Shown here: positions 16,954 to 26,061 of the stretch, piece by piece
Numbering within the stretch: the stretch's first letter is position 1
How the letters are laid out: the number at the start of each line of letters is the position of its first letter
Program-made: the position numbers and the translations under genes
Assembly (NCBI RefSeq): GCF_026241515.1
Contig: NZ_JAPHPW010000004.1
Coordinates: 186,001 to 250,000, forward strand
DNA from: Vibrio sp. 14G-20
Lineage (GTDB): Bacteria; Pseudomonadota; Gammaproteobacteria; Enterobacterales; Vibrionaceae
Direction: 5' to 3'
Length of the DNA: 64,000 nt
Notes under the pieces: model-generated
Database searches by the model: none
What the model was told of the DNA's origin: nothing
Seen by the model: only the letters and a program-made list of their open reading frames with translations

Positions 16954-18375
16954 TTAGGCTTGTGATTCCATGGTCTGAATCAAACTACCTAGCGTACGAA
17001 TGGCTTCTGCTATTTTGTCGTCACAAGCGTACGAACAGTTGAGACGAATATGATGGGAGAACTTTTTGTCGCTGCTGAATATAATTCCCGGCGCAACGGA
17101 GATGTTGTTTTCAAGTGCTTGCTCATAAAGCTTCTCTACACAAACAGAATGAGGCAACTCTATCCAAAGGAAGTAACCACCTTGGCTTTTATGAATCAGA
17201 GCACTCTTAGGCAAACTGGACTCTAAAAGTGCTATATGCGCCTTCTTCCTTTCATTCAGCAGTTTACGAAGCTTTTTAAGATGATTGTCATAGCTGTAAA
17301 ACGTTAGGTAGTGAGACAAGCCAAGTTGGATAGGAATACTGCTCGAGAGCGTCGAAAGGTGCTGCAATCTCTGAATCTTTAACGCTTGTTTCCTTGCAAC
17401 TACCCAACCGATTCGAAAGCCGGGCGACAATGATTTGGAAAACGAACCACACAACATGATTTGCTCGCCGGTGTCATAGGCTTTGGCGGGCAATGATGTT
17501 TGATTCCCGACGTAAAGCTCTCGGTATACATCGTCTTCGATCATCGGGATCTTGTGTTGGTTCACTAACTCGGCCAATCGCTGCTTGTTGCTATCACTCA
17601 TCGAGGAACCGACAGGGTTTTGCGATTCCGTCATGAACCAACACGCTTTGATGTCCATTGAAGCGAACACCGACTCCAACACATCTAAATCTATACCAGT
17701 TTCCGGGCCTGTTGGTATCTCAACTGCCGTCAGGTTTAACCTCTCAATGGTCTGCAACACACCATAGAACGCCGGATACTCTATCGCGACTAAATCACCC
17801 GGCTCTGTGCAAGATTGCAGACAAAGATTAAGCGCTTCCATCGCTCCAGAAGTAATCACAATATCGTCAGGCAGTACATTTAACCCATGCATTTGGTAAC
17901 GCTGGGCGATTTGTCTACGGAGTGTTTCGCTGCCCGGTGGTAAATTCGTGAGCATGCTGTTGTCAGGCATTTGGCGGCTGGCATTGGCTAAACTGCGCGA
18001 CAATGCTTGATGCGGAAACAAAGCAGGGTCTGGAAATGCCGAGCTAAGTGGAATAATGCTAGGGTCTTTCGCTCGTTGAAGCACATCGTAAAGCAGGTCG
18101 CTGATTTTAACGGGATATGGCTTGATGACTTTCTGTTGCGCGTGTTCTGAGGTGAATACATTTCTACGCGGTAACACGAAATAGCCAGACTTAGGTTTTG
18201 AGCGCACATAGCCTTGGTCTTCGAGCTGTTGATACGCCTGCAGCACCGTCTCGATACTGAGTTTATAGCGCTTACATGCGTCTCTAATTGATGGGATCTT
18301 CTCACCACTCAGCCAGATGTTTTGTTCTATCTGATTCTTGATTGTATTGGCGAGTATCTGAGATTTTTTCATCAA
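16954..18375 (-). CDS. MocR-type regulator (GntR HTH fused to aminotransferase domain)
   Basis: A 473-residue two-domain regulator: GntR winged HTH at about 1-75 (SIRDACKRYKLSIETVLQAYQQ), linker, then a fold-type I PLP-binding aminotransferase domain from about 110 with the PLP-lysine segment CGSFSKSLSPGFRIGW. Such proteins sense PLP or an amino compound and rarely catalyse. It lies just upstream of cydABX on the same strand, which is an unusual neighbour for this family; paired repeats in the gap suggest that it may regulate the oxidase. The effector is unknown. Confidence 0.88.
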   Translation of the reverse strand: MMKKSQILANTIKNQIEQNIWLSGEKIPSIRDACKRYKLSIETVLQAYQQLEDQGYVRSKPKSGYFVLPRRNVFTSEHAQQKVIKPYPVKISDLLYDVLQRAKDPSIIPLSSAFPDPALFPHQALSRSLANASRQMPDNSMLTNLPPGSETLRRQIAQRYQMHGLNVLPDDIVITSGAMEALNLCLQSCTEPGDLVAIEYPAFYGVLQTIERLNLTAVEIPTGPETGIDLDVLESVFASMDIKACWFMTESQNPVGSSMSDSNKQRLAELVNQHKIPMIEDDVYRELYVGNQTSLPAKAYDTGEQIMLCGSFSKSLSPGFRIGWVVARKQALKIQRLQHLSTLSSSIPIQLGLSHYLTFYSYDNHLKKLRKLLNERKKAHIALLESSLPKSALIHKSQGGYFLWIELPHSVCVEKLYEQALENNISVAPGIIFSSDKKFSHHIRLNCSYACDDKIAEAIRTLGSLIQTMESQA

Positions 18376-18506
18376 AAAGTCTTTTCTATCTAATGTGTAA
18401 AAGATTACGAAACCGTGGATATTCGAGGTACTCGGACATTCAGGTATAACAAAGCCTTACCCTAAACCCAATTACCTTCACGGTCGACTTGTTTATCTCT
18501 CCCATA

Positions 18507-18541
18507 AGAAAAGACACCACACTCGTCAATCAAGTGTGGTG
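18507..18541 (-). terminator. Rho-independent terminator of the LPMO gene
   Basis: A 10-bp CACCACACT-type stem (18515-18541) is followed on the minus strand by TCTTTTCTT, about 30 bp after the LPMO stop codon. Confidence 0.85.
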
Positions 18542-18573
18542 CGCTAGTTACTTAGTTAAGGTTAACTAGCTGA

Positions 18574-20079
18574 CTAGTTAGCTGGACGCCAAACGCCCCA
18601 TTTGTCATTTTCGTATGTCGCCTTAGGATTTTCACCACCCTGAACCCACCATTGTGCTTTCCACGACTGGTTTGAGTATGTTACTACTTCACCGCCAAGG
18701 TAAGTTGCTGATGAATCCCAAGAGCCTGGGTCTGGCGTAGGGTCCGGTGTCGGATCAGGATCCGGCGTTGGATCTGGGTCTGGTGTTACGCCACCGCCAT
18801 CAGCAATCACTTCGAACGTGAAGGTTTCAACACTTTCGCTTTCAATTGAACTAGCAATAAACGACAAAGTTTCGTTCGCTGTAATCGCAGTCGTATCAAC
18901 CACAATTGAAGCCGATCCATTATTTTGAATGCTAACTGCAGAACCTTGAGTTTGTGTTAGGTTTGCTGCTTCACTTGTTGCAATCACAACTTTGTCACCA
19001 GCATTCACTACATTGTCACTCTTAACTAATTCGTAGATGTCGCCTTTCAATGGTTCAACACCACCATCACCGTCAATCAGCGTTAACTGACCAGAAGCAC
19101 GGCTATCTTTTGAATTGAAGAAGTTACGTGAAGGGTCGTTTTGGAAGTACATGTAATGCTGCATTTCAGCGTGCCAGTCACCAATGAAAATCGCACCGTC
19201 TTTAAACTCTTCATGCCAACCGTTGATTTCTGAAGCCAATAGTCGAGCCCAATCGTTAACGTTTGAAGCGTCGATGACGATGTCGAAGCTACGCGCTACT
19301 TCACCATATTTGTTGATGATGTCGTACTTAACGGTGTCACCAATTTCAGGCGTACCAAACTGGTCAGAAACAAACAAGTCGCCACGCACTAGATCAGGTT
19401 GTGGTGTAGGTTCTGGCGGAGGTGTAGTACCACCCGCGATAGTGATGTCTGAACAGTTGTAGAAGCCTTCGCCAGCTGCATCATCACGTTGCCAACGTAC
19501 ATATAGGATTGCATCACCAGAGCGGTCAGATGGAATCGTCACGTTGATACGGTATTTGCCACCGCTAACAGGAACATTGCCCACCTCTTGGATAAGATCT
19601 AAGTCGTCCCACGCTAGTCCTTTGCTTAGGTCTGCGTTTGGTTTCGTTAGGTAGAACTCCCAGAAAGAAGGGTTGTGTGGCGCTGTCGCATTGAATACAT
19701 ATTCAAACGTACCAGTATTTAGCTCGGTACGAGTCCAACCAGTATGAGGCGCACCCATGCCGCGTTTTTGCGAATCATTGGCATAACATAACGTGCCGTC
19801 AGGAATCGCCGCTTTTACAGCATTGATGTTATTGAAATCCTGAACATTTTTAGCGTATTCGTTACGTTGAACAAACGGGTATGAACCAGAAATGTCTTTT
19901 GCTTGAGCACACGCAGCATTAGGTGGTGTACCCGACCAGATTCCGCCCTGCTCGTAACACGTGTTCTGACGCGCACTTGGAAACTCGGACCAACCATGAG
20001 CATTTGCCACTGAAGGCACACTCGATAGCATAGCCATACCTACTGCTACTTTTAGAATATTATTATTTATTGTTGTCAC
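18574..20079 (-). CDS. AA10 lytic polysaccharide monooxygenase with chitin-binding domain
   Basis: A secreted multidomain copper enzyme that cleaves crystalline chitin oxidatively. Signal peptide ends at ANA, so the mature protein begins with His (HGWSEFPSARQ), the N-terminal copper-binding residue. The second copper His is in APHTGW, and the axial Phe in WEFYLTK. Order: AA10 (~190 residues), Pro/Thr linker, a GbpA-like middle domain, a PDPDPTPDP linker repeat, and a C-terminal CBM5/12-type domain with WKAQWWVQGG. I take GTG at 20077-20079 as start because GAGAGTGGG lies just before it and the signal peptide is then 27 residues; another GTG is ten codons upstream. Own terminator. Confidence 0.88.
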   Translation of the reverse strand: MTTINNNILKVAVGMAMLSSVPSVANAHGWSEFPSARQNTCYEQGGIWSGTPPNAACAQAKDISGSYPFVQRNEYAKNVQDFNNINAVKAAIPDGTLCYANDSQKRGMGAPHTGWTRTELNTGTFEYVFNATAPHNPSFWEFYLTKPNADLSKGLAWDDLDLIQEVGNVPVSGGKYRINVTIPSDRSGDAILYVRWQRDDAAGEGFYNCSDITIAGGTTPPPEPTPQPDLVRGDLFVSDQFGTPEIGDTVKYDIINKYGEVARSFDIVIDASNVNDWARLLASEINGWHEEFKDGAIFIGDWHAEMQHYMYFQNDPSRNFFNSKDSRASGQLTLIDGDGGVEPLKGDIYELVKSDNVVNAGDKVVIATSEAANLTQTQGSAVSIQNNGSASIVVDTTAITANETLSFIASSIESESVETFTFEVIADGGGVTPDPDPTPDPDPTPDPTPDPGSWDSSATYLGGEVVTYSNQSWKAQWWVQGGENPKATYENDKWGVWRPAN

Positions 20080-20340
20080 TTTCCCACTCTCTATTATTTT
20101 ACCCTGCACACAACATTAACTGGTCACTTACCAATCAAAATTGCACTTCGAGGGTTTATAGTTTTTGTTTGAAGAACAACGAAAAATATATACGTCAATT
20201 TTATCAATGACAGCGGGTTTTATATTGATAGGAATCAGAATCACACAACTCAAAGAAATGCGTTGTCGATAGATGATGTTGCTTCGAATTATTGGATCTC
20301 AGTATTCCGTCTTTATTGGCGCAACATTATTCAAAGTGAA

Positions 20341-20367
20341 TAAAAAATCGGCTTGATGAGTAAGCCG
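20341..20367 (-). terminator. Rho-independent terminator downstream of btuCD/DUF6559
   Basis: On the minus strand CGGCTT-ACTCATC-AAGCCG is followed by ATTTTTTA. It lies about 115 bp after the stop of the 119-residue protein gene. The wider 20110-20482 gap otherwise holds the LPMO promoter region and the hairpin at 20436. Confidence 0.7.
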
Positions 20368-20435
20368 CTTTGAAGATATACGAGAGATGTTCTCTAGTTA
20401 GATAGGGATAAATCGAAAGCAATAAGAAGAGAATT

Positions 20436-20463
20436 TCTCGTCAAAATAACGATTTTGACGAGA
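20436..20463. repeat. 12-bp perfect inverted repeat
   Basis: TCTCGTCAAAAT and its exact complement are separated by AACG (20448-20451). It begins 20 bp after the stop codon of the 119-residue gene. There is no clear U-run on either side, so it is either a weak terminator or an mRNA 3'-end stabilising hairpin. Confidence 0.6.
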
Positions 20464-20482
20464 CGAATTAGAATTAACGGAT

Positions 20483-20842
20483 TTAATAGCGGCTATGCAT
20501 GCCCATGCGATGTGACATGTCATCGTCCATACGACCGCCCTTCCAACCGCTTCCACCCAAGAGGTTGAGCACATCGCGCGCAGTATAGTCTTCGCCGCCA
20601 AAGAAATCATTCGACACATCTTTTCGCAGCAATTGAATGTTGGTCGCCAGTTCAGTGTTGAGATCTTGTGGATCAGCAAACAAAGCTAAAGCAATTTGTT
20701 GTTGGCGTTTGCTCAGTTCATTAGAGCTTGTTTCAACCTGTCCTATCGAGAAGAAATCACGGCTTCCGTAGCTCTTCACCATCTTTGCAGAAAGTAGTTT
20801 AATCACCTTTTTGATTCTTCGTCTTTGAATGTATCTAAACAT
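20483..20842 (-). CDS. Small conserved Vibrio protein (DUF6559-like)
   Basis: A 119-residue cytoplasmic protein with a very basic N-terminus (FRYIQRRRIKKVIKLL), a central FADPQDL segment and a conserved-looking C-terminus (DFFGGEDYTARDVL, then GWKGGRMDDDMSHRMGMHSRY). I believe that it matches the DUF6559 family of vibrios, from memory. Function unknown. It follows btuD by about 110 bp on the same strand, across a ladder of 17-bp repeats that also contains its ribosome-site region (AAAGGGAC). Confidence 0.75.
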   Translation of the reverse strand: MFRYIQRRRIKKVIKLLSAKMVKSYGSRDFFSIGQVETSSNELSKRQQQIALALFADPQDLNTELATNIQLLRKDVSNDFFGGEDYTARDVLNLLGGSGWKGGRMDDDMSHRMGMHSRY

Positions 20843-20867
20843 ATTTAGTCCCTTTACTAACTCACCT

Positions 20868-20962
20868 TTAACCCAACAATCTGCTTAACCAAATGACCTT
20901 TTTAACAAATACCCTTTCTAGCCAAACGTTCTCTCTAACCAAACGCTCTCTCTAACCAAACA
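20868..20962. repeat. Ladder of 17-bp tandem repeats between btuD and the next gene
   Basis: Reading the minus strand from the end of btuD, the unit TTTGGTTAGAGAGAGCG occurs twice almost perfectly, then as TTTGGCTAGAAAGGGTA, TTTGTTAAAAAGGTCA, TTTGGTTAAGCAGATTG and TTGGGTTAAAGGTGAG. So five to six copies decay in order away from btuD. The first copy includes the btuD stop codon (last residues FG, then TAG). The pattern suggests serial slippage duplication of the btuD 3' end. Confidence 0.75.
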
Positions 20963-21710
20963 ACAGATAGGTTTGATTATCTACTGAGATACTTTTTACT
21001 TCAGTGTTAAATACGGATTCTAGCTGCTCAGGTGTAAGCACTTGTTCTGCACTGCCAGACGCTTGTAGAACGCCTTTGTCGAGCAACAATACTTGGTCGG
21101 CGTGTCTTAAGGTCCGGTTCAGATCGTGGTTTGCCATGATCACCGCAATGCCTTTTGCTGCTACTCGTTCAATGAGCTTGTATAACAAGGCTTCTTGAGC
21201 AATATCTAGTGGAGCTGCTGGTTCATCGAGGATCAGCAGTTTCGCGTAAGGGTTCAACGTTGGCCAGATCTGTAAACACATTCCCGCTAAACGAACGCGC
21301 TGCCATTCACCGCCAGACAACGTTTGAATAGAACGATGAAGTTTGTCTGAGATGTCCAACATCTGGCTTATTTCGCCCAAAGCTAAGTTGATTTCAGCAT
21401 CAAGGCCGTGTGAGGAGCTTGGCAGTGACAACGCAAGGTATTGGAACACTTCCAAATTGAAGGCTGGTCTTGCGCTTTGACACAAATAAGCGCGGTGCAA
21501 TGATAAGTCTTGTAACGACAATTCAGACAAGTCTTGACCATCAATGGTGATATCACCTTTATAGTCGTTCCCTATTCCTGATGTCGCTTCAAGTAAGGTG
21601 CTTTTACCGCTGCCATTGGGACCGATAACGTGAGTAACCTGCCCTTGCTTGAGCTCAAATGATAGCGGTAATAAACGAGCGCCGACGCTCAGGCTCTTAA
21701 TTTGAATCAT
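20952..21710 (-). CDS. btuD: Vitamin B12 ABC importer, ATP-binding protein BtuD
   Basis: A 252-residue ABC ATPase: Walker [10 protein letters not shown] at 30-38, signature [13 protein letters not shown], Walker [13 protein letters not shown] with the aromatic-to-Ala change before the D-loop, and H-loop in [10 protein letters not shown]. With BtuC it powers uptake of cobalamin delivered by periplasmic BtuF. Its start overlaps the end of btuC by 14 bp, which is translational coupling. btuF and btuB are not in the window. Confidence 0.93.
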   Translation of the reverse strand: MIQIKSLSVGARLLPLSFELKQGQVTHVIGPNGSGKSTLLEATSGIGNDYKGDITIDGQDLSELSLQDLSLHRAYLCQSARPAFNLEVFQYLALSLPSSSHGLDAEINLALGEISQMLDISDKLHRSIQTLSGGEWQRVRLAGMCLQIWPTLNPYAKLLILDEPAAPLDIAQEALLYKLIERVAAKGIAVIMANHDLNRTLRHADQVLLLDKGVLQASGSAEQVLTPEQLESVFNTEVKSISVDNQTYLLFG

Positions 21711-22692
21711 GATTTTTAATTAGCATCCAAATAAAGATCGGCGCGCCGATACTGGTGGTCATCACACCCAAAGGCAATTCTGCTGAATCGAGTAACGTAC
21801 GCGCGCAGATATCGGCAAACACCAACAAAGCAGCACCTGCGACCGCAGACAAAGGAAGCAGGTATCGGTTGTCGGTACCAATCGCTAAACGCAATAAGTG
21901 TGGCACAACCAAGCCAACAAAGCTGATCACGCCACCTAAGGCAACCGCGCAGCCGACTAAAATAGACACAGCGAAGATTAAGCGCCAACGCAGCTTAGGT
22001 ACATTCACGCCCAGTTGCGCGGAATGAGTTTCGCCAATCATCAGCTTATCTAACTTGCTACCTTGCAGGCACAGCCAAATAATCACGGGAATCATGACTA
22101 ACGTGAGCGAGTGTTGATACCAAGTCACGCCACCCAAACTGCCCATCAGCCAATACATTAATAACCGTAAGCTGAGGTCATCACTAAAATAGAAAGCCCA
22201 TGTCACCATCGCGCCAGAAAGAATGCCTAACGCGACACCCACCAGCAATAATTTGGCCGTGGTCAGTCGCATCGTTTTGACCATGCTCACCAGAATCACG
22301 GTGAAACAGAGTGACCCTAAAACGGCAGCGATCATGAACAGTTCAGGCGTGGGAGCAAACGGCAAGAAGAACAGCACGATCACCATGGCTAAACTCGCGC
22401 CACCGGAAATACCGAGCACACCCGGCTCTGCTAATACGTTGCCTAATAAGACTTGTAAGCTTGCGCCAGATACAGCTAAACCCGCCCCGATAGCAATAGC
22501 AGCCAATAGTCGAGGTAAGCGTAAATCAATCAGTAGTTTTTGTTCTAACGTGGACAAGGTGCCCAGAGGGGAAATGAAGAGATCGCCAACCATTAGGTAA
22601 ATTGCACTCAGCGCGACTAGCAATGCTGCCATGATATAAATGGCTCGCGTCCATTTGCGCTGTTTTTGGTGAAGAAGTTGTTGGAAATCCAT
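21697..22692 (-). CDS. btuC: Vitamin B12 ABC importer, permease BtuC
   Basis: A 331-residue FecCD/BtuC-type permease with about ten membrane helices and the coupling-helix region that contacts BtuD ([12 protein letters not shown]). It forms the inner-membrane channel for cobalamin. The protein length and the pairing with btuD agree with E. coli. It is the first gene of the btuCD unit. I found no cobalamin riboswitch in the 130 bp upstream. Confidence 0.92.
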   Translation of the reverse strand: MDFQQLLHQKQRKWTRAIYIMAALLVALSAIYLMVGDLFISPLGTLSTLEQKLLIDLRLPRLLAAIAIGAGLAVSGASLQVLLGNVLAEPGVLGISGGASLAMVIVLFFLPFAPTPELFMIAAVLGSLCFTVILVSMVKTMRLTTAKLLLVGVALGILSGAMVTWAFYFSDDLSLRLLMYWLMGSLGGVTWYQHSLTLVMIPVIIWLCLQGSKLDKLMIGETHSAQLGVNVPKLRWRLIFAVSILVGCAVALGGVISFVGLVVPHLLRLAIGTDNRYLLPLSAVAGAALLVFADICARTLLDSAELPLGVMTTSIGAPIFIWMLIKNHDSN

Positions 22693-22745
22693 ATCAAGCT
22701 ACTTTGAAAATGTTCGCGTAACCTTACCTGTATCCCTAAATAAAC

Positions 22746-22775
22746 TCAAGGCTCACACCGTAATGTGAACCTTGA
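22746..22775 (-). terminator. Probable terminator of astE
   Basis: A 12-bp stem with one G-U pair (22746-22757 with 22764-22775) is followed on the minus strand by GTTTATTT, about 50 bp after the astE stop and before btuC. Confidence 0.5.
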
Positions 22776-22825
22776 TATTTCAACCAGTTGAGCGATTGTT
22801 TTAATCGTTTAAACCCGACTAAGTA

Positions 22826-23854
22826 TTAATCGTACACAAGCTGACCGTGGTCGAACCGTGTTTCAACTTCGCACACCATTAAGGCCGCTCGTTGACCGAT
22901 GGCCACGTTACGATTTGGGAATACCACGGCTTCGTTTTCATTCTTCGCCATTAATGGTTTATCACCATCATGACCAAATACTTCACCGTGCTTGAACGCG
23001 GTAAAGTTCTCTACAGAATCAGAGAACATGAAATCAAAGTCATCATGCAAGCGCACAATTGTGCGGCTAACACGATACATGATGGTTCGCTTAGGTAGAT
23101 GTTCTGGCTCTGCTTCAGCAATCAAGTTACGTATCGCCAAATCAAAAGCAGTGAGCTTATCAAGTTGGTTATCACCAATTCTTGCTACCTGACCTAATTC
23201 CATTGTCAGTGCTTGCGCTTCAAAGTTTTCAGCGCTGTACCAACTAAAGGTGCTTGTTGGTGCATTCGACAGCAACACCGCTTCAATGTGAGCGCTGTTA
23301 ATGAAATCGAACAGCTCTTTATTGCGAACTTCGTGGCGAACCTTAGGGCTCACGGCGAACGAATAATGCTTAGACAAGCGGATCGCACAATGCAGGTCTA
23401 AGTGCCAGCGAGTTGCGGGTTCCGTCTGCTTATAAAACTCAGTAACCAATAACTTCAAGTTCTTCGCAATATCCACTTCTCGATTACTTTCGTGCTGTTT
23501 TTCATCAAACAGACGATTCATATTCATATCAAGAAAACGAGTATGTGCGTTGGTTGCTTCTGGGTGAGCAATAATAAACAGGCATCTCGCATTCACTTCC
23601 TGAAAGCCTGTTTCTATATCCTCAATGAGCTTATCGATAAGCTCCATTGGAGAGGTTTCGTCGCCATGAACACCTGTTGAAAAGATGATGTTTTTGGTTT
23701 CAGAATTGTACTCTGCGGGAATCACTTCCAATACACCGCGTTGATGAAGCTTAATTTGAACACCGTTACTCAGTACGGTCTGTCCTGCAACCACTTCTTG
23801 CTCAAGATCTAGGCTGTCAAAAAGAAATGATTGGCGAAAGAGGGTCTTCGTCAT
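22826..23854 (-). CDS. astE: Succinylglutamate desuccinylase AstE
   Basis: The last enzyme of the arginine succinyltransferase pathway: hydrolyses N2-succinylglutamate to glutamate and succinate. The 342-residue protein has the zinc-carboxypeptidase-like motifs GVHGDET (His and Glu ligands), HLDLHCA (third ligand) and the catalytic-region TMELGQVARIG. The other ast genes are not nearby, so astE is a stand-alone gene here. The 270-bp upstream gap contains two TCTGTTC words but no clear ArgR box that I can defend. Confidence 0.92.
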   Translation of the reverse strand: MTKTLFRQSFLFDSLDLEQEVVAGQTVLSNGVQIKLHQRGVLEVIPAEYNSETKNIIFSTGVHGDETSPMELIDKLIEDIETGFQEVNARCLFIIAHPEATNAHTRFLDMNMNRLFDEKQHESNREVDIAKNLKLLVTEFYKQTEPATRWHLDLHCAIRLSKHYSFAVSPKVRHEVRNKELFDFINSAHIEAVLLSNAPTSTFSWYSAENFEAQALTMELGQVARIGDNQLDKLTAFDLAIRNLIAEAEPEHLPKRTIMYRVSRTIVRLHDDFDFMFSDSVENFTAFKHGEVFGHDGDKPLMAKNENEAVVFPNRNVAIGQRAALMVCEVETRFDHGQLVYD

Positions 23855-24070
23855 GCGCTACTCCTTAATTGCACGGCCGTATGTTAATAAATTGTACATA
23901 GAAATTGTGTTGCTAGGATCGCACTTATCAACAGAAACTCCGTTATCACTCACAAATACTGCCCATATGTTTTAGATTTCTTGCTTATCAACAAACCGAC
24001 GTCTGTTCCAAATAATGATTTTTTAATTCTGTTCTAGATGATCATTTTAAGTTTAGTCATTTCAGCAAGA

Positions 24071-24100
24071 TAAGAGCCACGTAAGCTAACACAGCTCTTA
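24071..24100 (-). terminator. Weak terminator-like hairpin after the M3 peptidase gene
   Basis: A 7-bp stem (TAAGAGC/GCTCTTA) with a 16-nt loop lies 26 bp after the peptidase stop codon. It lacks a U-run, so it may only protect the mRNA 3' end. Confidence 0.35.
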
Positions 24101-24125
24101 CCCGCGATGAACAGATTGAGATCAA

Positions 24126-25922
24126 TTAATCTTTCTGATTCAGTAATCTTTCAAATTCATCAATTTGAACTTTGACCATATCGATGCTTTGTTGCCAAAA
24201 ATCGGCTTCAGTCAGATCCATGCCAAGGTGTTTTTGTACCACTTCTTCTGCCATCATGCTGCCAGTATCACGAAGCAATGAGACATAATCACCGTAGAAT
24301 TGTTCGCCCTTAGAATCACGTTGTGCATAAACGCCTTTACTGAATAAGTAACCGAACAGGTATGGGTAGTTGTAGAAGCTCACTTGAGAGATGCTGAAGT
24401 GCAGCTTGCTCGCCCAGAAGTAAGGGTCGGCTTCTGTCATTGCATCTCCGTACCAATCTTTCCAAGTCTTTTCCATTAGGTCGCAAAGCTGCTGAGCCGT
24501 CAGTTCGCCTTTTTCACGCTGCTCGTAGAAGACTTTTTCAAATTCGAAGCGAACGGGAATGTTCACCATTAATGCCAAAGAAGAAGAGAGCTCTTCCCAC
24601 AGCATTTCCAATTTTTCATTTCGTGTTTGTGCTTGCTTCAACAAGTGGTCACGAACAATATTCTCAGCAAAGATCGAAGCGGTTTCAGCAAGTGTCATTG
24701 GGTAACGAGTTTGACACAATGGCATGTCTTTCATTACCCAGTTATGGAAAGCGTGGCCCAATTCATGAGCTAGTGTCATTAAATCTGAGCGACTACCACT
24801 CCAAGTCATGAAAACTAATGGCGTGCGAGTGGCTGCAAACTTAGTACAGTACGCACCTAGGCGTTTGTTCGCAGCAGGCGCGGCATCAATCCAACCGTTC
24901 TCAACCATTAATGCGACAAAATCAGACATCTCTGGATTGACTTCAGAGAAAGCCGTTTTGATCACTTCGATCGCTTCATCAAATGGGTAAACTTTAGATT
25001 CATTGTCACCCAGTGGTGGCATCGCGGCTAAATGGTTCCAAGGTTTCATTTCATCCAAGCCGTGAACTCTTGCCATCAACAAACCTGCTTTCTGACCAAC
25101 AGCTCGATTGGCTTTTGCCACCGACATCATGGTATCTAGCGTTTCTGGTACAATGCGGCTTCCATGCAGGCTTGGATCAAGGAAATGCACATCGCTAATT
25201 TTCGAACGCTTTTTGTTTTCCGTCAGTCGCCAACCTGCCAATGCATTTAGAATCGAAGCAAATGACTCTTGATGCGTTTTCATTGCGCCTTGAACAGCAC
25301 GCCATGCCGTTTCTTGTTTGTCGAACTCGCTGCCATACAACAAACTCGCCGCTTGTGAAAAACCTAGAGTTTCATCTTCGCCGTCCAGCTTTAGTGACAG
25401 TTTTAAAGAACCCGTCAGGTTATCGTATAAACGCCCCCATGCATCGCGGCCATCGACTTTCATTGCGGCTAGCAACTGCTCTTCAGCAACACTGAGTCGG
25501 CTGCTTGATAACTTACGTGAGCTTTCAATCGCAAAGCGTTGCCCTGCTACATCTGCGCTGTCATGCTCTAATACTGCATCAATAAATTCTGGTTCTGCGT
25601 GAATTAGCATGTCTTCGTAAGGGCTGAACGCTTGAGACATTTCAGAGTTTAGCTTCGCAACACGACCAAGCAATGCTTTGGCTTCTGTGTGTGTCGCGTC
25701 GACCGATGCGTGGCAATTAGCGAAGGTGTTGATCGTGCTGAGTAACGTGCCTGCCGCTTCTGAAGTTTGAATGGCGTTTTGCATCGCTAGAATAATGTGA
25801 CGCTTTTCAACGTGTAGGTTCAACAGTTCAATACACTGCTGAATGAGTTCAATGTCCTGTTCGATTTTTGCATCATTAAGGTCGCTATAAGCAATGCTTA
25901 GATCCCAACTTGGTGTTGTCAT
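24126..25922 (-). CDS. M3 family oligoendopeptidase (PepF-like)
   Basis: A 598-residue cytoplasmic zinc metallopeptidase with HELGH at 386-390 and the downstream Glu ligand in the ETASIFAENIV segment. N-terminal residues 100-200 form the helical PepF/M3B domain. It hydrolyses short peptides. The length and motif spacing fit the M3B oligoendopeptidase F subfamily rather than the longer Dcp/OpdA group. It is a single gene, between astE and the cobalamin operon. The ATACCAATCTGGTAT palindrome in its upstream region resembles short repeats scattered in vibrios. Confidence 0.88.
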   Translation of the reverse strand: MTTPSWDLSIAYSDLNDAKIEQDIELIQQCIELLNLHVEKRHIILAMQNAIQTSEAAGTLLSTINTFANCHASVDATHTEAKALLGRVAKLNSEMSQAFSPYEDMLIHAEPEFIDAVLEHDSADVAGQRFAIESSRKLSSSRLSVAEEQLLAAMKVDGRDAWGRLYDNLTGSLKLSLKLDGEDETLGFSQAASLLYGSEFDKQETAWRAVQGAMKTHQESFASILNALAGWRLTENKKRSKISDVHFLDPSLHGSRIVPETLDTMMSVAKANRAVGQKAGLLMARVHGLDEMKPWNHLAAMPPLGDNESKVYPFDEAIEVIKTAFSEVNPEMSDFVALMVENGWIDAAPAANKRLGAYCTKFAATRTPLVFMTWSGSRSDLMTLAHELGHAFHNWVMKDMPLCQTRYPMTLAETASIFAENIVRDHLLKQAQTRNEKLEMLWEELSSSLALMVNIPVRFEFEKVFYEQREKGELTAQQLCDLMEKTWKDWYGDAMTEADPYFWASKLHFSISQVSFYNYPYLFGYLFSKGVYAQRDSKGEQFYGDYVSLLRDTGSMMAEEVVQKHLGMDLTEADFWQQSIDMVKVQIDEFERLLNQKD

Positions 25923-26061
25923 GACTAAATTCCTTTCACGTAGGTAGTAATACCAATCTGGTATAGCGGCTGTAAACGTCGCTTTATACTTCTATTTATA
26001 TTTCTGTTTCAATTTACAGGTCTAATAGATTGTTAATTCTTAAACTGTGTATTTTTAACAC

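Noticed and set aside
22693..22825. Cobalamin riboswitch before btuCD or cobT
   Set aside because: I looked for the B12-box word and the surrounding stems upstream of btuC and of 29845 on the minus strand and found neither.
25951..25965. ATACCAATCTGGTAT palindrome before the M3 peptidase gene
   Set aside because: Partial matches occur near 8113, 35441 and 60211, so it looks like a common dispersed Vibrio word rather than a specific operator; not enough to define a repeat family.
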